From positions 1,471,923-1,535,922 of the forward strand of contig CM119264.1 in NCBI GenBank assembly GCA_051294375.1: a DNA stretch of 64,000 nucleotides, given 5' to 3'. A program made the position numbers and the translations under genes. Under the pieces are notes generated by a model. The model was given only the letters and a program-made list of their open reading frames with translations. It was not told the DNA's origin and ran no database searches. Position 1 is the stretch's first letter, and every line of letters begins with the position of its first letter. The stretch is from Paraspadella gotoi (lineage: Eukaryota; Chaetognatha). Shown here in pieces: positions 10,873-35,470 of the stretch.

Positions 10873-11566
10873 TCGAATCTGCTGATCTAATTGAACAACG
10901 AAAAGAGAGAAAATTGCACAACTTTTAGCTTAAAATATAGGTTTATTTATATTTGATCTACTTAATGAAAAAGTTTTTAAAAAATTTATATTTCTTTATA
11001 TCAACTTTTCATGACGAATCCAAATCTGCAAAAAAATCTTACAATAAACTATTTTGAAATTTTAACATTTATTGGATTAGTACTCTGGGAAGATGGGTAT
11101 CTAGCTAAAGGTAGGTTCTAACTAGTCTCTCATCAGGGAAAAGAGGTAAGAAGGGTAAGGAATATATTGGTAATGGGTAAATAACTACAACAAAGGGAGC
11201 AAGGGTACATAAAAGGGAGAGAAGGGAGAGGGAAGGTTTTCAGACCCCGAGACCGAGAGGAGAAGTTGAACTAGTGAGTCCGATCTCCAAGACTCTATCC
11301 GTGACTCCGGGGATGAAGAGGAGGGGACGACGAGGGGAGGAGGAGGCGTTGAGAGGGGGAAGAGAAGGCCCGGGGGAGAGAGAGGTTCTGGTGATAGGGT
11401 GAGCCTCTATCTTGGTACTAGTATGAATATGGCCTACTGCGTAAATTGTAAAAATTATTATAAATCTTTTTTATACATAAATGTTCGTTAGTATACTGTT
11501 GTTCGTTCTTAACTTTTAGAATTTTAATTAAAGTTAAATTTAGAATTTTACGCTTTACTGCCAAAA
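10873..11566. mobile_element. fold-back MITE, hAT-like family, with internal insertion
   Basis: Aligns over its length with the 549-bp palindromic element at 17023-17571, for example the block AGAATTTTAATTAAAG near 11519 and GACGAATCC near 11012. The terminal match ends at about 11560 in GCTTTACTGCC, and family C sequence follows immediately. It is interrupted at 11085-11414 by an insert that the 17-kb copy lacks. Confidence 0.65.
11085..11414. mobile_element. 330-bp insertion of unknown class in the MITE
   Basis: The insert is flanked by the direct repeat GTACT (11080-11084 and 11415-11419), and the sister copy of the host MITE runs straight through the corresponding point. The content is purine-rich (11130-11395) with no coding signal. 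Its ends (CTGGG...CTTG) fit neither LTR TG/CA termini nor inverted termini, so only the insertion event is supported. Confidence 0.5.
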
Positions 11567-11645
11567 GTCATGAGCAAGATAGCTTATTTATTAAATGAAT
11601 GGATACTTTTTATATTAGTTGTACCTATTTCGTAAAACAACCGCC
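11567..11645 (+). repeat. dispersed repeat family C, fragment
   Basis: Contains GCAAGATAGCTTATTTATT and the following tail, as in the fuller copies at 12893-13095, 20995-21118, 29440-29695, 29938-30128 and, inverted, 53690-53925. Its left part has been replaced by the MITE. Confidence 0.65.
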
Positions 11646-11765
11646 CGAGAGACAATAAAAACATTTCGATAATTTTAGAAGCAAAAGAATAAATATTCCG
11701 TCGTGAATAATAAGGAAATTATGCGACGTCACCTTTTGCTCTTAATTCGGACCATCGGAGGAAAA

Positions 11766-11775
11766 GGAGAGAGAG

Positions 11776-11857
<82 letters not shown>
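11766..11857. repeat. (GA)n microsatellite
   Basis: About 90 bp of nearly pure GA with two AAG interruptions. The plus ORF 11870-12205 just after it has no recognisable domain, so I do not call it a gene. Confidence 0.95.
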
Positions 11858-11861
<4 letters not shown>

Positions 11862-12279
11862 AAGAAGAAATGAAACGCTTCGCATCTTCACGCTTTTTCC
11901 ATCACGAGCTTTTCTCATTGGCTATGAATCATTCAAAAGGTTTTCCCTTTCGAATATTTAGGTCAAACAGTTTATCTCATACTTTCCTTCTTTTTTTTTC
12001 GTTGACTCGTCACACAAGAGGGCGACGTGGGCGATTTGCCGGTTCAGCTCGTCTTTGCCGGTGCAGTGGCTGTCTCTCGCCATTCCTGCCACACCTCGTT
12101 AACGAATTGCCATTAAAAACGCCATATATATTCCCTATAATGCCTGTTACATCCGCGTTCGACATCCCTCCATGCTTTTTCTCCTACTTTTTCCGCGACA
12201 TTTAACTCGCGTTGCGTCGAACATCGAGACAACGTGCATGACTCCTTTTGCCTCCTTCTCTGTGCTCAACTGGCTTTAG

Positions 12280-12505
12280 ACCAAAAGAGACTGACCATAG
12301 ATCACAGGCCACAGACCACAAGAGACTGACCACAGAACACTGAACACAGAACACTGGCCCTAGACAACAAGAGACTGACCACGGAACACTGGCCACAGAC
12401 CACAAGAGGGTGACCACAGAACACTGGCCACAGACCACAAGAGACTGAACACAGGATCACAGCCCACAACTCACAAGACAATGACCACAGATCACAGGCC
12501 AATTA
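12280..12505. repeat. ~35-bp CACAAGAGACTGACCACAG tandem repeat
   Basis: Five to six degenerate units built from ACCACAAGAGACTGACCAC, AGAACACTGGCC and similar words. The reading frames through it on the minus strand (Ser-Val-Val-Cys-type repeats) are repeat artefacts. Confidence 0.85.
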
Positions 12506-12553
12506 CCACACGAAATAAAATATCGTACATTCTCTTTTGTTGCTAACATCACC

Positions 12554-12790
12554 TGTGAAGAGACAGTAATTATTGATAAGTGTTAATGACAGAACCGTTT
12601 AATATAAGCAGTCCCTGAGCTTCGGATCAGGCTGTAACACCATGTTACAGGCGGGTTAAGCGCCCCGTCCCTCTTAACTGCCAGACGACCACCGGGCTAG
12701 AACCCCGGACCTTTGGGTTGGGAGGCGAATGACTTGCCTCCGGCACCAATGGCCGCTGATGAATGGTTGGTGGATTTTAGTCCACCATAC
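12554..12790 (-). repeat. tRNA-like SINE, family B, fullest uninterrupted copy
   Basis: On the minus strand it starts with the terminal hairpin (TGGTGGA/TCCACCA) and continues with the tRNA-like stems and the B-box-like GGGGTTCTAGCCCGG. Next comes a GTAACATGGTGTTAC inverted repeat, and it ends near GTCTCTTCAC. It shows no insertion at ATAAGCAG (12604-12611), so it is the empty site for the MITE at 17023-17571. Confidence 0.7.
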
Positions 12791-12892
12791 CTGTAAATAA
12801 AAACACGCAATCAGTCGCTACCTATTCTCATCTATGTTTCTATGTAAAATCCCAGCTATTTACTCACTTTAATACAATCGAAACATTCTTTC

Positions 12893-13095
12893 AAATAGTA
12901 TGCCACTTCATTGATAGGGAAGCCAGGTACTCTTGGAGTGAGTAAACGATTCTGTGAGAGTTTTGATTGAACGCTTGCGATAGTCTATGTTATTATCTTG
13001 TAAAAGTAAAACACCAAAGACTGTCTAATGTCAAGGTCAAGTTAGCTTAATGGATAATTTTTAAATTGGTTGTACTTGTACCAATTTTTTAACAA
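12893..13095 (+). repeat. dispersed repeat family C
   Basis: Copy of a roughly 230-bp element. It shares AGTGAGTAAACGA, a TGATTGAA block, TTATCTTGTAA, CTGTC...AGTCAAGG and a TTTTTAAATTGGTTGTAC tail with the copies at 29938-30128 and 20995-21118. No terminal repeats can be placed with confidence. Confidence 0.7.
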
Positions 13096-13328
13096 ATTAT
13101 AATGCTCTAATACTATTAATGCTCAACTTTAACTTTCTCCAACGCTTAACTCTAAATAGATCAATCGACTCCATCCCCGCCCTCACACACAGTCCACTCC
13201 TTTTCCACACAAAACGTCGAAATGGCGCTCAATCGCTCGCAAAAAGCATCGAGAGATCTCAACCCAAAAAAGCGGCTTACATTTTCGTCGATTCTCGCCG
13301 CTCATCGTCTCGCTATCACTAGCGCCTC

Positions 13329-13330
<2 letters not shown>

Positions 13331-13383
<53 letters not shown>

Positions 13384-13521
13384 CTCTCTCACACACACGC
13401 CCCCCTTTCCTCATTTGGCCTCCGGAAGTATTTCGGCGACATAATCCTCTTTTCTCTCACTGACTCACTTTCACACAAGAAGGTTGTGAGACACGTCAGT
13501 GGCTTGCTTGGCTGATTGGTT

Positions 13522-13558
<37 letters not shown>

Positions 13559-13731
13559 TTTCTTTCTTTCTTTTTCTTTTTCTTTTCTTTTCTTTCTTTA
13601 TTTCCTTCATTTGTTATTCCTCTTCTTTTTTTCATTTTGTATTTATCGCTCTTTTTATCCACTCCCACCTCTCTCGGGTCTGCTTTTTCCTCTCCCTGCA
13701 TCTCTCTCTCTCTCCTCTTCTCTCTTTCTCT

Positions 13732-13762
<31 letters not shown>

Positions 13763-14280
13763 CTCTCTCTCTCTCTCCTCTCTCTTTCTCCACCCGTCCC
13801 TCTTCTCCTCAACTCAATGACCTCGACAGGCAAACCGCACGAGTCTCCAGATTGTGGTTCCAAGTGAAGAATCTTTCGTCTTCTCAAATGCAGAGAGCAG
13901 AGGTGAGAGAGGAAGAGAGAAGAGAGGAGAAGGAAGAGAGGACGAGAGATGAGAGAGAGAGAGAGAGTAGGAGAGAGAGTATTGAATCGATTGTTGTCAT
14001 GGTAACCGTTTGTTGCCTCCGAGGCCACCGGAGAACGATGCCCCCTCGATTGGTGAGAAGAAGAAAAGATGGATGGAGGAAAGGAAAGGGAGGAAAGGAG
14101 AGGGAGGTAAGAAGAGGGAATAAAGGAAAGGTAGGAAAGAAAAGGGAAAAAAGGAAAGGGGGGAAAGGAAAGGGATGAAAGGAGAGAGAATAAAGGAAAG
14201 GGAGGAAAGGAGATGGAGGAAGAGAGGAGAGGGAGGAAAGGAGAGGAAGAAAAGGAAAGGGAGGAAAAATGAATGAAGAA
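13331..14280. repeat. long simple-repeat block: (TC)n, (TTTC)n, GA-rich and GGAAA-rich
   Basis: (TC)n at 13337-13392, (TTTC)n at 13517-13600, impure TC to 13800, then purine-rich (GAGA, GGAAAGG) to 14280. A 60-bp non-repetitive island at about 13805-13865 lies between the pyrimidine and purine halves. Overlapping ORFs on both strands (for example minus 13471-14319) are Ser/Leu/Pro- or Glu/Arg-rich artefacts. Confidence 0.9.
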
Positions 14281-14714
14281 AACGAGGAAGTGAGAAGGAT
14301 ATAAAGAAAAACAAAACAACTTTTAAAATATGAAACTTCTTAAAGATAAAGAGAATTGTTAAGGATTGTGTTGACTTGATAAAAATTCATCTCACTTTTG
14401 TCTCATGATTTAAAACATAACAAACAACGAGTATTTTAATTCTGCAAATAAATACTTAAATCGTCTTTTGTCTAAATGTGCAAAATAAATGGGTGAAAAA
14501 ATATACGTGAAAAAAAAGTCAAATGACGAAAATCTCTCTCCAAAATAAAAAAAACCTCGTCGATATCAAAATTCAAAAAAGAGTTAAAATACAGCTAGCG
14601 CCGTAAATAGGACGTAGAGAAGGTTAAGACGGATGACTACAACAACAACAACAAATGCAAAATATTAAACTGAAATTAATTGAACGGGAGCTGAAAAAAA
14701 TTTAATTCCTGGAC

Positions 14715-14802
14715 TCCCTGCCAATGTCTCACTCTCTCACTCTCTCTCTCTCTCTTTCTCTCTGCGCAGAAAATGTTTCCCGCGCAGCTTTTCGGCGAAA
14801 GA

Positions 14803-14845
<43 letters not shown>

Positions 14846-15150
14846 GAGAGGAGGAGGAGAAGATGTGGGAGAGAGGAGGAGAGGAGAAGAGAGAGAGAAA
14901 GAGAGAGGAGAGAGGGAGAGGAGAGAGAGAGAGAGACAAATGTCTTTTGAGAATTTACAAACGATCATTAGTCTCAGCGTCTCTAGAATCGATGTGAGCG
15001 TCGAGGGCCTTTATGAGAAGATGGATCTCGTGGGAATGTTTTGGGAGGCAGAGGGCGGAGGATACGGGAACAAGAAGAGACAGAGAGGAGAGTAGGACGA
15101 GAAGAGAGAGAGAGAGAGGAGAGAGAAGAGGAGAGGAGAGAGAGTGGGAG
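14715..15150. repeat. GA/TC-rich block
   Basis: (TC)n at 14725-14765 and (GA)n-rich sequence at 14803-14937 and 15095-15150. Between them, 14940-15060 is non-repetitive but has no convincing splice-bounded exon. The stretch 14281-14714 shows nothing beyond AT-rich sequence. Confidence 0.85.
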
Positions 15151-15279
15151 TGGACGAAGATTAAATGGACCGAAATATGAGCTGCAAACTTCGCTTGGTA
15201 TTTACAGAAGGACCGTTTAATTTCCTGTCGCTTTGGAAACGTCGACGACGACGACAACGATGACGAGATGACAGAAGAT

Positions 15280-15280
<1 letters not shown>

Positions 15281-15311
<31 letters not shown>

Positions 15312-15313
15312 CC
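15281..15313. repeat. (AAC)n microsatellite
   Basis: About ten ACA/AAC triplets, downstream of the last Kazal exon that I can identify on the minus strand. Confidence 0.95.
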
Positions 15314-15502
15314 GCGTTTTTGGGAAAAAAAATTTCATCTTTAGATTCAAAAACAATTAATGAGCGAGAAAATAATGAATTTTTGCGGCGATAAACGGAT
15401 TTAGCGAGATTTCTCACATCGAAGACGCAAGTTTCTCGCTAAATCGAGACTTTAAAATGGCTAAATCGCAAAATCGGGTCCATCGTCCGTCGTCGTACTC
15501 AC

Positions 15503-18146
<2,644 letters not shown>

Positions 18147-18169
18147 CTGGCGGGGGGGAGAGAAAAAAA

Positions 18170-18386
18170 AGTTGACAGAGAGAGACAGAGAGAGAGTGAG
18201 AGAGAGGAGAGAGAGAGAGAGAGAGAGAAGGAGAGAGAGAGAGAGAGAGAGAGAGAGGAGGAGAGAGAGAGAGAGAGAGGTTGACAGTTGCGGAGGGAAA
18301 AGTTTGTAAAGAAAAGTTGGAATATCGCAAGAAAGAGAGAGAGAGATAGAGAAAGAGAGAAGAGAGAGAGAGGAGGAGAGAGAGAG

Positions 18387-18417
<31 letters not shown>

Positions 18418-18420
18418 AGA
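18170..18420. repeat. GA-rich tracts
   Basis: Impure (GA)n at about 18178-18280 and 18338-18420, with a TC run at 18494-18530 in the opposite phase. They lie upstream of the first Kazal-gene exon identified. Minus-strand ORFs through them are Ser-Leu repeats, not protein. Confidence 0.9.
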
Positions 18421-18501
18421 GATTGAAAGTATATATTATACTGTACTGTATTCAAGCACAAAATACTGTGACAAGCTTAGAATAACTAAATTGACTCTCT
18501 C

Positions 18502-18538
<37 letters not shown>

Positions 18539-18874
18539 CATCACGCATAAAACGGGGTAAATTTTTCGCAACCGAGGTAAACAAAAAGATTACAGAATCT
18601 TCTTTACCGTTTTTTTTAAATTTAAGATTTTTTTTTCAGGATTCTTTTTTCTTTATTTTTTTTCCCCGAAATTTTTTTTCAAGAATTCATTCCTAATTAC
18701 TAAGGCTTTTATTAAATAATCTATACAAAATATCGAAATTGGTTTATTTCTTTAAAACCTTGCATTCAAAATTCAAGTCATTGCTATGGTAAGAAAGAAA
18801 AGAGTAAGAGAGAGGTGGAAGCAGAAGTAGAAAGACTTCGTCGTCGTCTTCGTCGTTGTATTCGTCATCTTTTA

Positions 18875-19115
18875 TCATCGTCGTTTTCGCCTGAAGTATT
18901 TGAGCTTCCAAACCACCGTCAAACCAGAGTCATCAGAATATTCGGAAATCTGAAATTTATGATATAAGTAAAAAAAAAAAGGTAAAACAGTTAAATTCTT
19001 CTTAAGGATTTTCTGTAAAACTGTTCTCATTTCGTGCGGGCATACCTGAGACATATCCATGAATTCTAGTAACGAGTTGAAAGGTCTTTTCATCCTCTTG
19101 AATTCGCCGTATGCG
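18875..19115 (-). CDS. possible pair of exons, unknown product
   Basis: Minus strand: an open stretch ending at 19046 with donor CTCAG|GTATGC reads GEFKRMKRPFNSLLEFMD and continues to MSQ. A second piece (18949-18875) after acceptor ATTTCAG reads ISEYSDDSGLTVVWKLKYF, then RRKRR and a stop. The pieces join in phase 0. I recognise no family. It could be the 3' end of an upstream gene, or an upstream exon of the Kazal gene if a GC donor is used after KYF. Weak support. Confidence 0.3.
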
Positions 19116-19232
19116 AACGAAAAATTTGTTCAGGGAAAATCAATAAAACGAAGAAAAGATCACTGAAATCGCGAATCCAACGCGGTAAACGTTTAAACTA
19201 TTCCTTTTCGGTTTTACCCAGTTTTATGCGTG

Positions 19233-19269
<37 letters not shown>

Positions 19270-19924
19270 ATTTGTGTCGTAACGTCTTTCTCGATTTTAC
19301 AGTTTCGAATTCTCAACTCGAATCTAAAATATCACGCGCTGACGTCATTAGCTCCAGTTTCAAAATTCGAATTTCGTCAATTTTTGGACAAAAAAAAACG
19401 AAAAAAATATCGAATGAAATTAAATATGAATAATCGATTCTTCATTTTGGTTCACAATTTTACATTTTTTTTGTTTAAAATTTAATTTTACGATCCTTAA
19501 AAAAATAAATTTTAAATAAAAATCGTTTTTAATTCAAACTTTTTTAAAATTTTGTTTACAAAATCAATTTAAACTTAATCTAAACCGAAACCTTACTCCA
19601 AAGTAGCATTTTAGCTTAATTCGCTTTAAACTTTCCAGCCGTCGAATATTTTGTCTTCTTGTTCAACCTTAATTAAATCCAAAGAATAAAAGACCGGCGA
19701 AAAATAAATTAAAAAAGTTCTAAATATTATTAAATTATTAAATTATTAATTTATATTAACTTATATTATAAAATTACCCGCCCAATATTTTTTTGTGATC
19801 GCGAATCGAAATGAAAAACTCGTGATTTAAAGAATCAAAATTTTTGAGAGCCCCCAGCCCTTCCCCTCCCCACACACAAAAAAAGAAAGAAAAAAACCCA
19901 ACACTGACTCCATCTCGTAAACGG

Positions 19925-20320
19925 AAATGCGATCGTGGCGCCATCATTGGCGTCTCCCGTCGTTATCTGCCCGGCGTATCATGTCACAATCTGCGCAGCG
20001 TATCATTTCCCAATCTGCGCAGCGTATGTGGGAGCGTATCACGTCGCCCTCTCCGCAGCGTAACGCGTTGCGCGGACGCTTCTTTTATTCTTTCTGGTCA
20101 CGTAGCGTCTCTCTATTCGAAATCAAATACGGCGGGCCAGCGTCGGCGACCGTCTGCTCCGGTAACACCGGCAAAGCGTCCATCGCTGCCGAAGCAACGA
20201 GTGTCGACAACGAAGCCGACAACGAAGCCGACAATATTTACGTCGCGACAATTGTCGGCCACGATTTTCGTTTGGACTCCAATCGGGGAATCTTGAAACG
20301 AGAACCGAATGGGTGAGAGA
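19925..20320. promoter_or_regulatory. CpG-rich patch with ~24-bp tandem repeats, candidate promoter or first exon
   Basis: Sharply richer in CpG than the AT-rich surroundings. It carries about four units of TCTGCGCAGCGTATCA or variants at 19965-20065. It lies about 1 kb upstream of the first recognised glycerate kinase exon and downstream-facing from the minus-strand genes, so a promoter or 5' exon is a fair guess. Plus-strand frames (19844-20296, 19927-20316) are open but show no domain. The region 19120-19920 before it is AT-rich with one (TC)n run at 19226-19264. Confidence 0.35.
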
Positions 20321-20339
20321 TAAAAGGAAAATTTGGGCA

Positions 20340-20660
20340 CTATATTCCGAGAGCGCCCAATTTAGATTTCTAATCCTTATTCTAAATATTTATACTTAAT
20401 CCTTAATCTTAATCCTTAGTTTTAATCATTAATCTTAATTCTTAATTTTAATCCTTAATCTTAATACTTAATCTTAATCCTTAATCTTAATACTTAATCT
20501 TAATTCTTAATCCTTAATCTTAATCCTTAATCTAGTGCGATCCCTAATCTTTATCCATTTTCTTAACCTAATCCTCAACTCAAATCCTTAATCCTAATCC
20601 TTAAATTTATTATCAATCTTAAACCATAATCCATAACCTACTCTCTCTACCTAATCCCTA
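20340..20660. repeat. degenerate TTAATC/CTTAATCC tandem repeat
   Basis: About 300 bp of AATCCTTAATCTT-type words with frequent substitutions. A related T-rich stretch with TTTTGTTTG words follows to about 20870. Confidence 0.85.
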
Positions 20661-20994
20661 ATTAAAAATTTAAAAGTAAACTTACTTATGAATTTATGTT
20701 AAAACGAGGCGCTTTTCGAAAAAGGGTTAAAAATTGTCGACGTGACCGATTGCGCTTTTGTTTTATTTGTTCTTTTGTTTGTTTGTTTTTTGTTCTTTTG
20801 CTTTTTTGTTTTTGTTTTTTTTTAATTTTTGGTTTTTTTTTTAAGCTTTTGTTTCGCGATTCCGTTTTTTAAAATTTCTGTTCCGCTTTGTTCTTCGTTC
20901 TTATCTCGGTTTTGAGTTTCCCGGTTAAACCCATGAAACGAATGGCACAATAATTTAAAAATTAGATCTAAATTTAAAATATATAACTCTTAAA

Positions 20995-21118
20995 TTATCT
21001 GGTGAGAGGAACGGTGGCCTTAAACCACCTTAGACTGTCCAAAGTCAAGGACAAGATAGCTGGTTTATTGAACGTACGATTAATTTTTATATTGGCCGTA
21101 TCTATTTCATTTGCTATT
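20995..21118 (+). repeat. dispersed repeat family C, next to the first kinase exon
   Basis: Matches the right-hand portion of the family C copies (CCTTAAACCACC, TGTCCAAAGTCAAGG, AAGATAGC). It ends about 40 bp before the first recognised glycerate kinase exon, so it may overlap that intron or promoter. Confidence 0.68.
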
Positions 21119-21156
21119 AATTAATGTTATTAATTAATGCAACTAATTTTCGTCAG

Positions 21157-31743
<10,587 letters not shown>

Positions 31744-31762
31744 ATAGAAGGGATATACAATG

Positions 31763-31854
31763 GAGATATCGACGTAAAAATGGAAGAGAGATACAACAGA
31801 GATATCGACGTAAAAATGGAAGAGAGATACAACAGAGATATCGACGTAAAAATG
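31763..31854 (+). repeat. three 36-bp repeats in the kinase 3' UTR
   Basis: Units start at 31763, 31799 and 31835 with GAGATATCGACGTAAAAATG. The first two are identical over 36 bp and the third is cut after 20. They begin 20 bp after the stop codon. Confidence 0.9.
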
Positions 31855-31925
31855 ATTGAAAAACGTGAACATTAATTTTGTTTGCTTTGCGATGTTTTAA
31901 ATTTTCTTTTTTTTCCGCGGTAATA

Positions 31926-31931
31926 ATTAAA
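31926..31931 (+). terminator. GLYCTK: candidate poly(A) signal of the kinase gene
   Basis: ATTAAA, the common variant signal, 183 bp after the stop codon. No AATAAA is closer. Confidence 0.4.
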
Positions 31932-32099
31932 AGTTCTTTTATACTCATTTTCATGTTTAAATTTGTAGACCGTGAGGCAAAAATTAACCAAAGAGACCTA
32001 TTAATTAATAATTCTCTTTCTTAGATAATTTTCTTCCTCTCTTTTACTTCTGAAGGGAAACACAATCTTTTGACTGAGCGGTAATAATGATTCCGAGTC

Positions 32100-32101
32100 T
32101 C

Positions 32102-32166
<65 letters not shown>

Positions 32167-32320
32167 ACCGGCTCTTAATGGACGGAAAGGAAGCAATTTT
32201 TTCGGTGAGTCGCCGGAAATCGTCACGAGTCCGACCGCCCCCCTCGCCGGCCCCCCTGAGACCGGAACGCCCGGCGGCCGATTTACCGGCTGCCCTCTCA
32301 GTGTACGACCCCTAGCGTCA
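32100..32320. other. (TC)n run followed by CpG-rich patch
   Basis: (TC)n at 32100-32165, then about 150 bp of GC-rich, CpG-dense sequence (32170-32320) unlike its neighbours. No domain is visible in the open frame across it. It could be a promoter or first exon for a gene further right, but no such gene is recognisable. Confidence 0.3.
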
Positions 32321-32459
32321 CTCTCTCTCTCTCTCTCTTTCTCTCTATTGTCGTCGTTTCCTTCTCAATCTGTGACAGTGACTCTCTCTCTCTCTCCCTA
32401 ACCTGTTGTTCACTTGTTTTCTATTCACGCGTCACCGCTTTTTAGTCACGTGACGTCGC

Positions 32460-34190
32460 GACGTCATAAATTTTACTTTTCTTTTCTATTCTTTTCTTTC
32501 CTCCCTCTCTCCTCTTAATTTCTTTCCTTTCCTCCGCCTTCCTCCTCATTTATTTTATTTTCTCCCTCTTTCCTCTTTATTTCTTTTCTTTCCTCTCTCT
32601 TTCCTCTATTTTTATTTCTTTCCTCCCTCTCTTCTCTTTATTTCTTTCCTTTCCTCTTGCTTTCCTCCTCATTTCTTATCTTTCCTCCCTCTTTTCTTTT
32701 TATTTCTTTCCTTTCCTCCCTCTCTCCTCTTTATTTCTTTTCTTTCCTCCGGCTTTCCTCCTCATTTCATTTCTTTACTCCCTCTTTTCTCTTTATTTCT
32801 TTTCTTTCTTCCCTTTCCTCTTTTTTTCCTTCTTTTTCCTCGGCCTTATTTGTATTCTCGTCCAGTCGGTCCTTCGCTCATTCCAACGATCGTTCTCTCA
32901 TTTCTGCCCATTTTCCCTCCTCCCATTTTTGCGACCATGACGCCCCCCCCTGCCGCCCCCACCTCCGATTTCGGACATCTCCTTTTTTCTAAACTCCTCC
33001 CCAATCCGCTCAAATAATCTCTTTTCTTTCCTTTTTTTCCCATCCGAATCAAACTCGAGAAATTCCTAGTTTCTTTTCTATTTTTCCTCTTATTTTCTTC
33101 TCTTTTCTTTTCTATTCCATTTACACTTTTCTTTTATTTTCTATTTTTAATTTTCTTCTCTTTTCTTAGCTATTCTCTACACTTTTTTTTCTTTTCTATT
33201 CTTTTCTATTTAGAAATTTCTCGTTTTTTTTTATATTTTTACTTTTATCCTATTTCTCTTTTCTTTTCTATTCTTGACACCTTCTTTTCTTTTCTATTTT
33301 TCATCTTCTTCTCTTTACTTGTCTTTTTATTTGCTTTATTCTCTGTTGTTTTCTTTCCTTTTTATTAATTAATTAATTAATTAATTAATGTCCGTCGTTT
33401 TTGGTTTTTTTTTCCTTTTAATAAAAGTGTGTAAAATATGATTACGAACGACGTTTTCTCATTCAGTACTAGCGTACTACCCTCTTTTATTTTCTCTTTC
33501 TTTTTTTCTATTAATTTTCTTCCATTATTTTGAACATTTTTTTTTTAGTTTTCCCTCAATTTGTTACGCGATGATTTTATGATTTTTTTCTTTTCTTTTT
33601 TTCTTTTCTTCTCTTGTTATTTTAATCTCGTGCGAATCTTAGCCTTTTTCGTTTCCGCCTCTCTCTCTCTAAACGTTTCCTCTTCGTAGTTTCTTCCTAC
33701 AGAAAGAAAATTGTTTTTTATTTGTTTTTTTTTTCTTTCTAAGTTTCGCTTCGTTTCTTTTCGTTCCCCATCATTATTTTCTTATTTCTTTTCTTCTTTT
33801 ATTTTCCTCCACGATGTTCTTTTTTTTTTACAGACTCTTTGGCCATTCCATTCTTCTCTTCTCTGTCTCTCTCTCTCTCTCTACATCTCTTTATCTTTCT
33901 ATTTCTCTTTCTCTCCGTTATTTATCTTTCTTTCTACTTCAAGGAAATTTATTTCCACTTTCCTTTCTTGATTTTCTTTTCTTTCCTCACTCCTCAACCA
34001 CTCTTTTATTTTCTTTCCTCTTTCCACCACCCCTCTTTCCTTTTTTTCTCCCTCCTCCACTCCTCTTTTCTTTTCTTTCTTCCCTCCCCACCCCTCTTTT
34101 CTTTTCTTTCTTCCCTCCCCCACCCCTCTTTTCTTTTCTTTCTTCGCTCCTCCACCTCTCTCTTCTTTCTGCTGACCAATCTTCTTCACA
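32460..34190. repeat. 1.7-kb polypyrimidine region
   Basis: The plus strand is almost entirely C/T: TTTCTTTCCTCC and CTTTTCTTTT words, with a CCTCCCCCACCCCTCTTTTC repeat at 34000-34150. A non-repetitive stretch at 32840-33010 and a TTAATTAA run at 33365-33390 interrupt it. The ORFs are Ser/Phe/Leu artefacts. Confidence 0.9.
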
Positions 34191-34422
34191 AATCATCTCA
34201 AGTTCCTTGGAGACAAAGAACGTGGATCTGCAATTTGAATTTTTGGTCAACTGTTGCTGTCAGTAATTCTTTCTGATCATTGTCACCCGACATATAAATG
34301 AAGGAAAATGTCAATTTGAAGTAGCCTTTAAATGGCGGACACTGTCGCAGCATTTTTCATGACGGTGAGAACAATTGCTGCATTCAAAAGCCGGGAACTG
34401 TAGCACCATTTTAATGTGAGCC

Positions 34423-34578
<156 letters not shown>

Positions 34579-35029
34579 ATCAGCGTCTGAACGAATCCAA
34601 GCAAAACGAGATTCTTCGATTGAATGAATTTCAATGAAAATCGTTGGACCAAATCTTAAAAGAAAATAATAATAAAAGAGATCGTGATATTAGAATAATA
34701 CATAATACATATTATCATATACGTTTACTTATACTGTACAAAAATTAAAAACTTTCTCTGACCATTTAATCGCGCATATGCGTGATTTGATTTGATTTGA
34801 TTTGAACTGACCCCCTCGTTAAAGTGCATCGACCCCAACCTTTGACCTCACCTTCACCGAGAATTGAACTGACCATCTTGGGGTCAAGGGGCGGTGGTGT
34901 AGGACCCCTTACCCTCTGACCCCCCCTTCCGCACACTCGGAAATTTCCGTATAGGCTTATTTCTTCTCACTCAGAATAATCAAAGGATTTAGGAACATTA
35001 AGGCCCTGGACTCGGGAGAAAGTTGGGGA

Positions 35030-35470
35030 GGAAAGGAAAGGAGAAGAAACGGAGGAAAAGAAAAATAAAGAGGAAGAAAAAGAAGAGAAAAAGGAGGAAA
35101 GAAAGGGAAAGAAAAGGAGGAAAGGAAAGAAAAAAGGAAGAAGAGGAGAAATAAATGGAGGAAAAGAAAGGAGAAGAAAAGGTGGCAAGGAAATAAAAAG
35201 AGGAAGAAGAGAAATAAAAGAAAAGAAAAGAAGGAGAAGAAAAAGAGAAAAAGAAACAAAAAGAGGAAAAAGAAGAGAAATTAAGGGAAAAAAAAGAAGA
35301 AAAAGAAAAGGAGGAAGAAGAGAAAGAGTAGTAGGAAATTAAGGAAGAGGAAGAAAAGAAAAAGCGAGGAGAAGAGGAGGAGGAGGAGGAGGAGGAGGAG
35401 GAGAAAAAGGGAAAAAAGAAAAAGAAAGAAGGGAGGAGGGGAAAGAAAAAAAGAAAGAAGAAAAGTATTA
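35030..35470. repeat. polypurine region (GGAAAGAAAAGGAGG words)
   Basis: The plus strand is almost purely A/G for 440 bp, the opposite strand bias to 32460-34190. The following 35470-36180 is anonymous AT-rich sequence with no gene seen. Confidence 0.9.

Noticed and set aside
13471-14319. 282-residue minus ORF
   Set aside because: Runs through TC, TTTC and GGAAA simple repeats; composition only.
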